NCBI GenBank assembly: GCA_021734255.1
Contig: JAIPJM010000015.1
Coordinates: forward strand, 1 to 55,000
Reading direction: 5' to 3'
DNA: 55,000 bases
Origin: Fidelibacterota bacterium
GTDB taxonomy: Bacteria > Fidelibacterota > UBA8477 > JABMPR01
Shown here: positions 1 to 9,309 of the stretch, one piece after another
Layout of the letters: every line of letters begins with the position of its first letter
Position numbering within the stretch: position 1 is the first letter of the stretch
Position numbers and translations under genes: made by a program
The notes under the pieces: model-generated
The model's input: the letters and a program-made list of their open reading frames with translations, nothing else
Database searches by the model: none
Told to the model about the DNA's origin: nothing

Positions 1-97
1 TTTGCATACCCATACTATGTGATATTCTAAACGATACGCACTGTGGGAAATGAAATGTATCTGCATCGACTTAAGTTACCTCCGCAGGCTCATTCAT

Positions 98-115
98 CCA
101 CGGGTAAACCCGTGG
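98..115 (+). terminator. Perfect 8-bp inverted repeat followed by T-rich DNA
   Basis: CCACGGGT and ACCCGTGG are separated by only two bases and followed by TTTTC, so the plus-strand transcript would form a strong hairpin with a short U tract. It lies about 100 bases upstream of the IS transposase. It could stop transcripts entering the element from outside, or be part of the element's end. No function is proven. Confidence 0.4.
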
Positions 116-143
116 TTTTCTGTCTTCGACCGAATAAAATAGA

Positions 144-172
144 ATAGCCCCGCAACTAGAAGGCGGGGCTAT
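144..172 (+). other. GC-rich 10-bp hairpin upstream of the transposase
   Basis: ATAGCCCCGC (144-153) pairs perfectly with GCGGGGCTAT (163-172) across a nine-base loop. No T tract follows, so a simple intrinsic terminator is less likely than a structure in the 5' leader of the transposase transcript. Insertion sequences often carry such hairpins to block translation of transposase from read-through transcripts. That role is inferred here. Confidence 0.4.
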
Positions 173-218
173 AAGAGGTGTCTCTGCCATTCTGTAACCC
201 AACAATAGCGGAGGCGAG

Positions 219-1370
219 ATGAATGTAACCTTGTTCAGTCAGATAATCAGCAACTTAAATCGGGTTTCCTTCAACCGAATAGTTGAAAGATATGGATCCG
301 ATAAGCACAGCAAAGGGATCAACAGTTGGACTCACTTGGTGTCCATGCTTTTCTGTCACTTTGCGAAAGCCAATTCTCTGCGTGAGATCAGCAACGGACT
401 GCGCTCAGCCACAGGCAACCTGAATCATCTCGGTGTGACCCTGGCACCCAGTAAATCATCACTGTCCTATATCAATCATCATCGGGACTGGCACATCTTC
501 AAGGATTATTACTTTGAGCTCCTGGAGCAGTTCAGCAAAACAGTCAGATTCAAACGCATCAAGTTCAACCAGATCCAGAAGAAGATATTCCTGCTGGATG
601 CAACGGTGATCAGTCTCTGTCTGTCCGTTTTTGACTGGGCCAGATACCGTCAGAAGAAAGGAGCCGTCAAACTGCATGTACTCCTGGACTACGACGGCTG
701 CCTTCCCAGTTATGTGAACCTGACCGATGGGAAGGTGGCTGATGTCAGGGCAGCCAAGTCTATCCCCATACCCAAAGACAGTGTGGTTGTAGCAGATAGA
801 GCCTATGTCGACTTTAGGATGTGGAATGCCTGGGACAATGATCGGATCAGCTTTGTCATCCGGATGAAGAGTTCCGTCAAATACATCGTCAAGGTTGAAC
901 GGGAACTCCCTCCCCATACTGACCAGCATATCTTAAATGATGAAACCATTATCTTGGAGAACCCCAAAAGCTATGACCATTACCCGAAACGTCTCCGCAG
1001 AGTGGCTGTCTGGGATGATGTGAATAAAAAAACCATTGAGCTCATCACCAATCAAATGTCTTGGACAGCAGCCACCATTGCGGAGCTCTATAAACAGAGG
1101 TGGCAGATTGAAACCTTCTTCAAAGCCCTAAAACAGCTCATGAAAATCAAGACTTTCGTCGGAACTTCTGAAAACGCAGTCCTGATACAGATTTGGACAG
1201 CATTGATCTCTATGTTGATCCTGAAGTACCTCAGACAGCTTGCTGAGTATGCCTGGTCCTTGTCAAATCTCCTGGCTTTCCTAAGAATGAACCTCTTTGT
1301 CAAAATAAATCTGACAGAATGGCTCAATCATCCCTTCAGGGACAACTCAGCAGCTGATAACCCAAGATAA
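219..1370 (+). CDS. IS4-family transposase, DDE type with DUF4372-like N-terminus
   Basis: This 383-residue protein should catalyse cut-and-paste transposition of its own element. The first 75 residues match the DUF4372 type of N-terminal domain found on many IS4 transposases. The DDE catalytic core is readable: Asp127 in LLDATV, Asp193 in VVADRAY and Glu298 within the IS4 signature Y-x2-R-x3-E-x6-K (Tyr291, Arg294, Glu298, Lys305). The start is an ATG with GGAGG four bases upstream. The protein is full length for the family and has no frameshift. Its strand is opposite to the surrounding genes, as expected for an inserted element. Confidence 0.93.
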   Translation: MNVTLFSQIISNLNRVSFNRIVERYGSDKHSKGINSWTHLVSMLFCHFAKANSLREISNGLRSATGNLNHLGVTLAPSKSSLSYINHHRDWHIFKDYYFELLEQFSKTVRFKRIKFNQIQKKIFLLDATVISLCLSVFDWARYRQKKGAVKLHVLLDYDGCLPSYVNLTDGKVADVRAAKSIPIPKDSVVVADRAYVDFRMWNAWDNDRISFVIRMKSSVKYIVKVERELPPHTDQHILNDETIILENPKSYDHYPKRLRRVAVWDDVNKKTIELITNQMSWTAATIAELYKQRWQIETFFKALKQLMKIKTFVGTSENAVLIQIWTALISMLILKYLRQLAEYAWSLSNLLAFLRMNLFVKINLTEWLNHPFRDNSAADNPR

Positions 1371-1511
1371 CAGGAACTAGAGTGGGCTAAATGAGGGGAT
1401 TAAAATCAGAAAATGGAATAATCTGTCCTAAATCGTTGATCTAGACAGGGTATACCATCAGTTTTGAAACGTTTTGGACAGCAATGAGCTATATCACACC
1501 GGCTTTTGGAC
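1371..1511. other. Intergenic gap between IS transposase and GT-C-like gene
   Basis: This stretch of about 140 bases has no credible gene. It must contain the right end of the insertion sequence and the 3' trailer of the convergent minus-strand gene. CTGTC near 1424 and GACAG near 1443 can pair weakly, but no terminator with a T tract is visible. Confidence 0.5.
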
Positions 1512-2762
1512 CTATAATATGAAGTCGAGAAGCTGTTTGATATTCGCTATAAATGGGACGGAATGATATGCAGGGTTTGACCAGGGATTGACCAATCCGA
1601 TCACACTGATCAGAATCGAAATACTCACCAAATAGTTTAAAGCCCTCCGCATTGCATTACCCGCCGTAAATTCAAGTAAATCATAGAGATAAAAGTACAA
1701 GAGTGGCAGCAGAGGAACGAACCAGCGAATGCTATAGGTCCAACCCCCATAATTTTGAGTGTAAATGGAATAGTAAATAACTAATATCATTGATGATATG
1801 CCAATGATGACACCTTCCATCCAAAAGCTTGATTTCTGACGAATATGGAGGATCATCGCAGGGATGATGAGTATTAGCAGTGGATTATACCAAATGAAAC
1901 CTTTCATCCCGATCAATGAAAGAAATGCGTATTTGATGGAAGCCACCAGCGAATTCACCTGTAATCCCTGCCCCCAGACCGAGCCTTCATATGCGAAATT
2001 GTCACCCACTATCTGAACGGGCAACAGACTTCCCGAGATCGTATAATTCAAAACCCCATATGTAAGCAGCGGAATAAATCCAAGTGCGAGATATGCCAGT
2101 AGCGATTTGGAAAATCCTGACTTATGAAACACCAGCAACGCAAAGCCTATTAAAAACAGACCAGTTGGAACATCCGCTGATCCTGAAAGCCCGAAAAACA
2201 ATCCCGAAATAGCTGCATGAAAGATGTTCCCGGTATTTTTCCAGTTCAAATAGTAGAGAAAAGCTATGGTTAACCATGAAGCTGCCAGACTATGGTTATT
2301 AAATGTCGCTGACCAGGAAAATGCGATCGACGTGAAGGCGAAGAGCAAAACGATCCGGAGATACTTTTGACCCGTGAGCCCCCGAAGCATCAAAATTTGA
2401 GCAAACGCAAGAACGCTCAGCAGCCACCAGAGCTTGACCGTCAAAAGAATGATCAGATAATAGGCTAGATTCCACCCATAGCTCAGTTGCCCCCCCAGAT
2501 GATAGATAGGGAGGTAAACCAATGCAGCTAATAGGGATGGGATAGGTGGCTTATCTGAATAAAAGTGATCATTTATATAGACCCTATCCCCTGTTTCAGC
2601 AAACTCACTGTTATCAATGATAAAACTTCCCTGCTCAACCAGGGATTGGGTTAGCGCCATTCTACTGGCTTCATTCCAACCATTAATTCGTGGATTCACC
2701 GTGACCAGACTGATACCGATCAAGAGTAGAAGTAATGGCTTCCTCACCGGTGCTTGTACCAA
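1512..2762 (-). CDS. Multi-spanning membrane protein, GT-C glycosyltransferase-like
   Basis: The product of about 416 residues has roughly ten hydrophobic segments. A first membrane helix is followed by a polar loop with Asn-Glu-Ala-Ser-Arg, Ile-Asn-Asp-His and Asp-Lys-Pro-Pro, the layout of lipid-phosphosugar-dependent GT-C enzymes (ArnT/PMT type) that act at the outer face of the inner membrane. The donor and acceptor are unknown. An upstream in-frame ATG at 2861 would overlap hflX by about 98 bases. A TTG at 2762, just after the hflX stop and preceded by AGAGGA, puts basic residues directly before the first helix and is preferred. It is the last gene of the yajC run. The function rests on topology and loop motifs, so it is moderately uncertain. 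Confidence 0.6.
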   Translation of the reverse strand: MVQAPVRKPLLLLLIGISLVTVNPRINGWNEASRMALTQSLVEQGSFIIDNSEFAETGDRVYINDHFYSDKPPIPSLLAALVYLPIYHLGGQLSYGWNLAYYLIILLTVKLWWLLSVLAFAQILMLRGLTGQKYLRIVLLFAFTSIAFSWSATFNNHSLAASWLTIAFLYYLNWKNTGNIFHAAISGLFFGLSGSADVPTGLFLIGFALLVFHKSGFSKSLLAYLALGFIPLLTYGVLNYTISGSLLPVQIVGDNFAYEGSVWGQGLQVNSLVASIKYAFLSLIGMKGFIWYNPLLILIIPAMILHIRQKSSFWMEGVIIGISSMILVIYYSIYTQNYGGWTYSIRWFVPLLPLLYFYLYDLLEFTAGNAMRRALNYLVSISILISVIGLVNPWSNPAYHSVPFIANIKQLLDFIL

Positions 2763-2763
2763 A

Positions 2764-4035
2764 CTAATCCTCTGAAGGGTTGATCTGTTTTTTAACCTGC
2801 TCCAGTACATCTTCTCGTGCGCGAATACTGACAACCAAATGATCTTCATCATAATCAACATTGAGGACTTCCGTATTGCGGTGTAGATATGCCAGCAGTT
2901 TGTGCTGATTGTGATCCAATTTCAATGTCTCTACAATGTATCCAGCTCGCCTTTTACCCAGAATGGCTTGTTCCAGCCCATGTATATTGATTTGTTTCAG
3001 AACTGAGACCATTACAGAGTCAGTATGCTCTCGCTGAGCAATTGAGAGTACCCTCTCATCCTGCACGAGGTCGATCTTATTAAAAACTGTAATCGTCTCC
3101 TGCTCAGAAACACCCAGATCCATTAGCACTTCGTTAACGGTTTCCAGGTGCATTTCATATTGGCTCGAGCTCAGATCGATCACTTTCAGGATCAGATCAG
3201 CCTCTTGAACCTCCTGAAGCGTGCTTTTAAATGATGCAACAAGATGATGGGGAAGCTTATGAATAAAACCGACGGTATCACTTAATAGGACGGGATGATC
3301 ATTCAGCACGACTTTTCTTACGGTCGTATCCAAAGTCGCAAAGAGTTTATCCTCCACCAGGACCTCTGCATCCGAGAACAAATTCATCAGAGATGATTTA
3401 CCGGCATTTGTGTAGCCGACAAGGGCCACTTTGTACATGTCGTCCCGATTCTTTCGCCGAGTATCCCGCTGCCTCTCGATCTTTCCCAGCTCACTTTTAA
3501 GCGTCGAAATCCTGGTACGGATCAAGCGCCGATCGACTTCGATCTGTGTTTCACCCATACCACCCCGCGTACCGGTCCCGCCCCGCTGTCTTTCAAGGTG
3601 GGTCCAGGCGCGTGTTAATCTGGGCAGAAGATATTGCAGTTGAGCCAGTTCAACCTGAGTTTTGGATTCTTTGCTGCTGGCGTGATGCATGAAGATATCC
3701 AGGATCAAACTGCTCCTATCAATGACTCTTGCTTTCTTCAATAAATTTTGGAGGTTTTTGGTTTGAGCCGGTGTCAACTCATCATCAAAAATGACCAGGT
3801 CCACTTTCAGCATACCAACCATTGAGACGATCTCTTCGACCTTACCCTTTCCTACATACAGGGCGGCATGAATCTCTGTTCGCTTTTGAACGATCTCACC
3901 CTTAACATCGGCACCTGCCGTGTTTGCCAGCAGCGCGAGCTCCTTAAGGTTCTCTTCTACCTGTTCCTGGGTTTGCCTTCCATGAACGACGCCTACCAGG
4001 AGTGCTTTCTCTACTGTACTACCTGTTTCAATCAT
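2764..4035 (-). CDS. hflX: GTPase HflX
   Basis: HflX is a ribosome-binding GTPase that splits or rescues stalled 70S ribosomes under stress. The 423-residue product starts with the HflX N-terminal domain, then the basic glycine-rich linker RGGTGTRGGMGETQIEVDRR (151-170) and a coiled stretch. The G domain has the P-loop GYTNAGKS (207-214), DTVG (253-256) and NKID (319-322). The frame stays open upstream to 4125, but the ATG at 4035 gives the usual N-terminus. It overlaps the stop of the BatA-like gene by eight bases, so translation is probably coupled. The GT-C-like gene follows at once. All G motifs are intact. Confidence 0.95.
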   Translation of the reverse strand: MIETGSTVEKALLVGVVHGRQTQEQVEENLKELALLANTAGADVKGEIVQKRTEIHAALYVGKGKVEEIVSMVGMLKVDLVIFDDELTPAQTKNLQNLLKKARVIDRSSLILDIFMHHASSKESKTQVELAQLQYLLPRLTRAWTHLERQRGGTGTRGGMGETQIEVDRRLIRTRISTLKSELGKIERQRDTRRKNRDDMYKVALVGYTNAGKSSLMNLFSDAEVLVEDKLFATLDTTVRKVVLNDHPVLLSDTVGFIHKLPHHLVASFKSTLQEVQEADLILKVIDLSSSQYEMHLETVNEVLMDLGVSEQETITVFNKIDLVQDERVLSIAQREHTDSVMVSVLKQINIHGLEQAILGKRRAGYIVETLKLDHNQHKLLAYLHRNTEVLNVDYDEDHLVVSIRAREDVLEQVKKQINPSED

Positions 4036-5977
4036 TGGACCGCCAATTCGAGTGTATCCTAGATAAATAAATTTCTGCCATCCAGAGTCCCAATACCAGG
4101 AGCAATAGTAGTGGCCATAGGGCATACCCGGAACTCTGATTCAGTACAGCAGAACTTAGTTCAAGCTCATCGTGATAAACATGAATATTACGCTCCAATT
4201 CATATTGCTTCTGATGCGCACTTGCCTCCTTAGCAGACACATTCACAGCGACTGGAAAAAGAACGGTCCTGCCATGGAGAAACCGATATATCCCAGGCAG
4301 ATCAGTTTGAGAATAGTGGATCACAAAATTCGAATCAGGCTGTTGAAAATCGACGGTGCCATCTGGCCTCTGCACGCTAAAAAGCGCGTCACTCCCCCGC
4401 TCAGGGTCAGGCACAAAACGAATGGTATCACCAATTTCTGCATTGAAGCGGTCCATTTTTCCCCGATCCCCTGAATATTGCGCCAAATCGAGTACAAGAG
4501 ATGGAAACATCCCCAAAAGGGCTAAATTACTACCTTCAAGAGAGAAGCTTGTATTGAACCAAACGATCCTTCCAGAATTGATATAGTTCACCCCTAAAAA
4601 TGGTTGATCATCTAAAAATCGTATCCACGTACGATCTAACTCAGTTGAGCTCACATTGAAGCGCTTAAATACTTTCATTCTATTTTCAGTGATGACTTCC
4701 GTGATCGGGAGCGCTTGCAGATCTTCCTTAACCTGCGCTGTGGGAGTCAGACCGAAGGATAATTCGGATTCTTCCAGTATGAGAGGTGTGCTGAGACCGA
4801 GGAGCTCCTGCATTTTGACTCCACCATTACCAAAGAGGATGAGCTGGCCACCATTTTCAGTGAATATCTTCAACTGATTCCACACATAATCAGGAATGAG
4901 AGACGCATCGTCTACGATGATCGTACCTCCCCGCCCAGTAACAAGTTCATCTGCCTGCCCATACGCCAGAATATCCACTTGCAGGTTGGCGTCCACAGAC
5001 TCTAAGGCATCACGTACAGGCCTCCAAAAGTCTGGTCCCCTTTCTGATCGGATGATCTGAACAGGTATGTCTCCCCTGGCTTCAAAGACAAAGTATCTGA
5101 GGTCATTGTACTGTTGTGCATCCTGCTCCAGACTCAAAACACCTTCCTGAAATCCAGGTTCCATAACGCGACCACCAAGTTCAATGATACTATTCGACGA
5201 TTTAACGACTGTCTGGTTTATCCGTTTGTCATTCACATTCAGCTCAAGTGCCAACTCCGATGACGCAGACCCAAATCCGATCTGAGCAGTAATTTGATAG
5301 GCTTCGTCTTCAATAAGTGATCGTCTCGGTATCTCCAGGCTAACCAGCCCCCGGTCTTCACCACTTGCAGTGATAAGTGCGTGGATCGTCCAATCCTCGA
5401 GTGAGGCTGTTTTTTCCTGTATGTCTTGTCCGTCACCGATCCAGACCAGGGTTTTACTTTTGTAGGCATCCATGTCCTCTTGCTCGGAAAGGCGAGCACG
5501 CAGATCATCCGGATAAACTGAGGTAAACGAGGGTCCAATATCCTGATATTCATTCATTAACTCCAGGGAAGCACTTGAACAAAAGAGAACACGTGTCCCC
5601 CGTTCTCCAAGGATATCCTTCAAGTCACCCAACCAGGGACCAACTGATGAATCAAGGGCGTGATTAAAAGATGCCGTATTGTCCAGGACCACTACCAGGA
5701 GATCAGTTTTTTGGGTGCGAATACCAAAGCCAGAACCCGTATTCAGGGTTGGACGCGAAAAGATCAAAATGATCAATAATACGATAAGGGTACGAATGAT
5801 AAGGAGCAGCAATTGTCTAAAATTAAATTTTCGTAAAGCATCCTGTTCCAGGTGTTTTAAAAAAATGAGAGATGGAAATGCAATGCGCTTACTTTTTCGT
5901 TTCGCGAGTAAGTGGATGATCACCGGGATCGATACCAGGGGTAGAAACCATAAAAACAAGGGATTTAGGAAGGTCAT
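4028..5977 (-). CDS. BatA-type membrane protein with VWA-like domain
   Basis: This 649-residue protein begins with the N-terminal module of the BatA/aerotolerance family (FLWFLPLVSIPVIIHLL, then FPSLIFLKHLE, then a second membrane helix around 58-76). A VWA-like region follows (LLVVVLDNTASF near residue 95), and a long region likely to lie outside the cytoplasm continues to a C-terminal helix near 625-642. The VWA metal site looks weak, because the usual D-x-S-x-S reads DNTAS. Such proteins often work with MoxR ATPases and DUF58 proteins in envelope maintenance, but neither partner is in this window. It sits between a dolichol-kinase-like gene and hflX. The biochemical role is unknown. Confidence 0.75.
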   Translation of the reverse strand: MTFLNPLFLWFLPLVSIPVIIHLLAKRKSKRIAFPSLIFLKHLEQDALRKFNFRQLLLLIIRTLIVLLIILIFSRPTLNTGSGFGIRTQKTDLLVVVLDNTASFNHALDSSVGPWLGDLKDILGERGTRVLFCSSASLELMNEYQDIGPSFTSVYPDDLRARLSEQEDMDAYKSKTLVWIGDGQDIQEKTASLEDWTIHALITASGEDRGLVSLEIPRRSLIEDEAYQITAQIGFGSASSELALELNVNDKRINQTVVKSSNSIIELGGRVMEPGFQEGVLSLEQDAQQYNDLRYFVFEARGDIPVQIIRSERGPDFWRPVRDALESVDANLQVDILAYGQADELVTGRGGTIIVDDASLIPDYVWNQLKIFTENGGQLILFGNGGVKMQELLGLSTPLILEESELSFGLTPTAQVKEDLQALPITEVITENRMKVFKRFNVSSTELDRTWIRFLDDQPFLGVNYINSGRIVWFNTSFSLEGSNLALLGMFPSLVLDLAQYSGDRGKMDRFNAEIGDTIRFVPDPERGSDALFSVQRPDGTVDFQQPDSNFVIHYSQTDLPGIYRFLHGRTVLFPVAVNVSAKEASAHQKQYELERNIHVYHDELELSSAVLNQSSGYALWPLLLLLVLGLWMAEIYLSRIHSNWRSND

Positions 5978-5993
5978 GCTAGAATAGCGATCG

Positions 5994-6581
5994 TTAGACC
6001 ATGCTTGAGAGGAAGAGCAAACTGCCTGTTAGTATGGGAATCAGGAAATTATCATCCAGATTAATGGGGTTTGCTTCAGCAAGCGTGACGATCAGCGAGA
6101 TAATTAAGTTCTGAAAGACAGCTTGCGGATAAAAGTAGAATAAAATAAGCAGGGAACTGATAAGAAATGCCAGACTCCCCTCCACAGATTTTCTGAAAAA
6201 ATGATGACGTCCAAACGGTATTCCAATCAAAGCTGCAAGAGTATCCGAAATAGACAAGATGAGGAGTGCCGCGACAGCCATAGTTTTTGGAAATAAAAAT
6301 ATGCTGATCACTGCGCCAGTAAAAACAAAGGTAGCTCCTGTCAACTGCTGCTGTTCATGCGCTCGGATGGCAGGTCCAAATACGAGCATGAATGCTTTCT
6401 TTGCCCAATCAAACCTTAACCGCAAATATTCTGCAAGCAGAAATCCTGTTGAGATAAACAACAGTCCCTTAAGCATGGTATCCTTGTCAAATAAATGCCA
6501 GTACAGAAGTGGAATTGCTGCGCTACTGAGGTGAATTGCCTTGCGCACAACCTCATTGGAGCGAATAGAAAGTGCTGTCAT
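5994..6581 (-). CDS. Dolichol kinase / phosphatidate cytidylyltransferase-like membrane protein
   Basis: The 195-residue polytopic protein carries the hallmark of the SEC59/DGK1/VTE5 CTP-dependent lipid kinase family: Asp113 in SDTLAALIG, then GIPFG and KSVEGSLAF (131-139) between membrane helices. These enzymes phosphorylate long-chain isoprenoid alcohols, diacylglycerol or phytol. The substrate here cannot be told, though phosphorylation of an undecaprenol-like lipid would suit the glycan genes elsewhere in the window. Its stop codon is 16 bases ahead of the BatA-like start, and its ATG directly abuts the rpe stop. The length is typical of small bacterial members. Confidence 0.75.
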   Translation of the reverse strand: MTALSIRSNEVVRKAIHLSSAAIPLLYWHLFDKDTMLKGLLFISTGFLLAEYLRLRFDWAKKAFMLVFGPAIRAHEQQQLTGATFVFTGAVISIFLFPKTMAVAALLILSISDTLAALIGIPFGRHHFFRKSVEGSLAFLISSLLILFYFYPQAVFQNLIISLIVTLAEANPINLDDNFLIPILTGSLLFLSSMV

Positions 6582-7253
6582 TTAATCACTATGTAACAGA
6601 GAAGTTAATTCAGTATAGTTTTCCGCTGGGGATGATTGCTTATTAAATACAGCTGAGCCTGCTACAAAGCGATCCAGACCTAGTTCTGTCAAGGCAGGAA
6701 GGGTTTTCCTGTTTATGCCACCATCGATCTCGATGAGAATATCATTTTTCTTGAAGGTGTCCAGTATTTCTGAAAGCGGATCCAGAACCGATGATATAAA
6801 TGTCTGTCCACCGAAGCCCGGGAAAACCGACATGATCAAAACTTGATCCAGCTGATCTATATAAGGGAGCGTCAATTCCAGTGCTTCATCCGGATTGATC
6901 ACCAGTCCAGCCAGCGAGCCCAAGTCATGGATCCTAGCGAGGGTGTCCCCCACAGAACGACAGGTTGAGGGATGAACGAGGACGGTATCAGAGCCAGCTC
7001 TGATAAAGTTTTCAATATACTTATCCGGTTCAGCGATCATCAGATGCGATTCCAGGTGAACGTCGGTTATGCTTCTCACTGCTTTGACCACCATGGGACC
7101 GAAACTAATATTGGGAACATATTGACCATCCATCACATCCAGGTGCAGGACCTGACACCCAGCGTCTATGACAGAACGGACCTGATCTCCAAGCTCAGCA
7201 AAGTCAGCTGATAAGATAGATGGCGATATTTGCTGTTTTCGATCAGTAGCCAT
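6582..7253 (-). CDS. rpe: Ribulose-phosphate 3-epimerase
   Basis: Rpe interconverts ribulose 5-phosphate and xylulose 5-phosphate in the pentose phosphate pathway in the cytoplasm. The 223-residue TIM-barrel has the expected SILSADF start (12-18), the metal/catalytic HLDVMDG (37-43), SHLM near 69-72, and the phosphate-binding end IDGGIN followed by VAGSAVF. All key residues are present and the length is standard. The ATG overlaps the stop of the PASTA gene by one base (TAATG). Finding rpe directly after rsmB and a PASTA gene mirrors the Firmicutes order rsmB-prpC-prkC-rsgA-rpe. Confidence 0.97.
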   Translation of the reverse strand: MATDRKQQISPSILSADFAELGDQVRSVIDAGCQVLHLDVMDGQYVPNISFGPMVVKAVRSITDVHLESHLMIAEPDKYIENFIRAGSDTVLVHPSTCRSVGDTLARIHDLGSLAGLVINPDEALELTLPYIDQLDQVLIMSVFPGFGGQTFISSVLDPLSEILDTFKKNDILIEIDGGINRKTLPALTELGLDRFVAGSAVFNKQSSPAENYTELTSLLHSD

Positions 7254-7981
7254 TAAAAACCATCTATTATGATCAGATCAACACTTACCAGTTGATCCTT
7301 GGGAAACATCTTGCCTGGATCGATCGACTGTGAAACGACTGTATTGGGGAGCAGCGCAGGATCCTGGGTGTAAGAAATATTACCTGCCCGGAATCCCTTC
7401 CGCTGCATGATCCTTACTGCTTCATCCAGGCCCTTATTTAGAAGGTTGGGCATAGTTTTTTTCAGGTTTCGCTTCCCCAGACTTACCGTAAGCGTGATCG
7501 AATCACCTGGGGCGACCGGCAATCCTGCAGCAATGGATTGGTCCATAACGACAGTTTTTTCATAGAGATCTGAAGAATCGGCCTGGACGTCTACCAGAAT
7601 CAGGCCCAGCTGCTCGACCGCAATGGTTGCCTGTCTCTCAGTGACAGCAACCAGATCAGGCATTTCCAGTTTTTCGGGGGGTAAACTAATGGTCAACTGA
7701 ATCTTACGATTTTCCTTTACCATCTGCCCCGGTTCTGGATGCTGATCCATGATAAATCCCTCGGGGATATCGCTTCTGAAGACTGTATCCTTCACAACCC
7801 ATTCTAATTTCCGCTCTTTTAATATCTTGTCTGCCTGATCCAAATCCGTGTGGGTCAAACTGGGGACACGTATCTCATCATTCCAGTTCACATAAATCGG
7901 CAGGATCACATTATTCGCCAGTAATGCGAACAGGAGCCCTAGCACTGAAAAAATAATGATATAATCTCTTACAAATTTCAT
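7253..7981 (-). CDS. Membrane-anchored protein with three PASTA domains, no kinase
   Basis: The 242-residue protein has a short cytoplasmic start, one membrane helix near residues 8-26, and three consecutive PASTA repeats (about 38-102, 105-170 and 172-240). The repeat signatures are visible: P-x-L or P-D-L starts, then D-Q-x-P-x-P-G (residues near 79-85), D-Q-S-I-A-A-G and S-Q-S-I-D-P-G. PASTA modules bind peptidoglycan fragments or lipid II outside the membrane. There is no Ser/Thr kinase or transpeptidase domain. It overlaps rsmB by ATGA and rpe by one base. It may sense or bind cell wall and signal through an unknown partner. Confidence 0.88.
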   Translation of the reverse strand: MKFVRDYIIIFSVLGLLFALLANNVILPIYVNWNDEIRVPSLTHTDLDQADKILKERKLEWVVKDTVFRSDIPEGFIMDQHPEPGQMVKENRKIQLTISLPPEKLEMPDLVAVTERQATIAVEQLGLILVDVQADSSDLYEKTVVMDQSIAAGLPVAPGDSITLTVSLGKRNLKKTMPNLLNKGLDEAVRIMQRKGFRAGNISYTQDPALLPNTVVSQSIDPGKMFPKDQLVSVDLIIIDGF

Positions 7982-9309
7982 GATAATTTTCTTAATCTGA
8001 CAGCGAACATACCATCCATGTTATCTCGCCATGGTAATGTAGACAATGCACCTCTTTCATCAACATAAGCTTGTAAATTTTCATCTAGAATGGGTTCGAT
8101 CCGAGCATTTTTCAGCCTATGTATAACCGCATCGATCAACTCCCAATTCTCTTCAGGCTCCAGGGAACAGGTTGCATAGATCATACGGCCATTATTTTGC
8201 AGATGTTTCCAAGTATTGAGCAGGATCTTGATTTGTATTTCTTGCAGAGAATCAATGTCTCCTGGTTGTTTTTTCCACCTGGCATCTGGCCGTCGACTGA
8301 GAACGCCCGTACCGGAACACGGTACATCTAAAAGGGTCCAATTGGTTCCTGGAAGTGAATCCACACTGGCATCTTTTTGGTCTACTTCAACCTTTATCAG
8401 GCTCAGTCGTTCAACGGTATCTTTTACTTTCTGCAGACGCTGGGAACTGGCATCAAAAGCATACATGGTCTCAAGCTCGGATCCATATTTTTCCATGATC
8501 AGGGCCATCTTTCCGCCAGGAGCCGAACATGCATCCAGTATCGAGTCACCAGATTCAGGAATTACCAGTGAAGCTACCATTCCAGCGGCAAGATCCTGGA
8601 ATGAGAACCAACCTGAGCTGAATTCCTGACTCTGGATAATTGCAGCAGCAGATTTTAGGTGGTAAAATGAATCTATAACCGTCGATCGTTCAAATTCGAT
8701 AGCATTATCCTGAAGGAATTGTTCAAATTGCGCCTGTGGGACTTTTGCAACATTTCGTCTGACCCAAACGGCAGGCGTGCGATTATTGTATTCGCAAAGA
8801 TTCTCCACAGCCTTGAAATCATAATTTTCGATCCAGCGTTCCAGCATCCAGGCTGGGTGCGACGTCTGTAAAGCTACTTGCTGTGACCCCTTCAGCTTGG
8901 AGCTGATCATTTCCTCCCCACCCTGTGAGTTGACCTTCCGGAGTATAGCATTGATGAGAGCTGCCGATCTGTGGTGACCGACCTTTCTGGCCAGATTGAC
9001 GGTTTCATTGATGGCTGCATGCTTAGCGGTGGACATATACATGAGTTGATATACCCCAAGGCGTAGCAGGACCTTGACCGCATGCTGCGATTTGTGGTAT
9101 TGTCCCTTGAAGTAGTGAGCGATAATTAGATCTATTTTCAGGCGCATCCGTGTAATGCCATACACAAGCTCCATAATCCAAGCTTTTGCCTGCTGTTCCG
9201 GATTGTGTCTGGTGAATACATCCCCCAGGATGTCATCGATATACCGCGAGGAATCCTTCTCCGCTGACAACAATATTTTGAAGGCTAACTCACGAGGAGT
9301 GCTGACCAA
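7978..9309 (-). CDS. rsmB: 16S rRNA (cytosine-967-C5) methyltransferase RsmB
   Basis: RsmB methylates C967 of 16S rRNA using S-adenosylmethionine. The 443-residue protein has an N-terminal NusB-like helical domain (about 1-130) and a C-terminal Rossmann methyltransferase. The SAM loop is LDACSAPGGK (258-267). The two active-site cysteines lie in DVPCSG (Cys331) and ATCSLEPEEN (Cys381). The start is TTG at 9309, with GGAGA five bases upstream, inside the end of fmt (20-base overlap). It stops in an ATGA overlap with the PASTA gene. The length and motif order are canonical. Confidence 0.96.
   Translation of the reverse strand: MVSTPRELAFKILLSAEKDSSRYIDDILGDVFTRHNPEQQAKAWIMELVYGITRMRLKIDLIIAHYFKGQYHKSQHAVKVLLRLGVYQLMYMSTAKHAAINETVNLARKVGHHRSAALINAILRKVNSQGGEEMISSKLKGSQQVALQTSHPAWMLERWIENYDFKAVENLCEYNNRTPAVWVRRNVAKVPQAQFEQFLQDNAIEFERSTVIDSFYHLKSAAAIIQSQEFSSGWFSFQDLAAGMVASLVIPESGDSILDACSAPGGKMALIMEKYGSELETMYAFDASSQRLQKVKDTVERLSLIKVEVDQKDASVDSLPGTNWTLLDVPCSGTGVLSRRPDARWKKQPGDIDSLQEIQIKILLNTWKHLQNNGRMIYATCSLEPEENWELIDAVIHRLKNARIEPILDENLQAYVDERGALSTLPWRDNMDGMFAVRLRKLS

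Larger units (their letters stand above)
98..1370 (+). mobile_element. IS4-family insertion sequence, ends not resolved
   Basis: The element is recognised from its intact transposase and the two hairpins just upstream. I compared the flanks at 1-218 and 1371-1511 by eye and found no convincing terminal inverted repeats or target-site duplication, so the limits given are a minimum. It is the only plus-strand gene in the first 11 kb and sits just past the 3' end of a long minus-strand gene run, where an insertion would do little harm. Whether it still moves is unknown, but the reading frame and catalytic residues are complete. Confidence 0.6.

Noticed and set aside
1-218. Possible terminal inverted repeat of the insertion sequence on the left
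   Set aside because: Compared with the reverse complement of 1371-1511, the best match was about 7 of 10 bases and not convincing, so no ends were assigned.
459-929. A 156-codon open frame on the minus strand inside the transposase gene
   Set aside because: It lies fully antisense to an intact transposase with readable catalytic motifs, and its translation shows no domain. It is a shadow frame.
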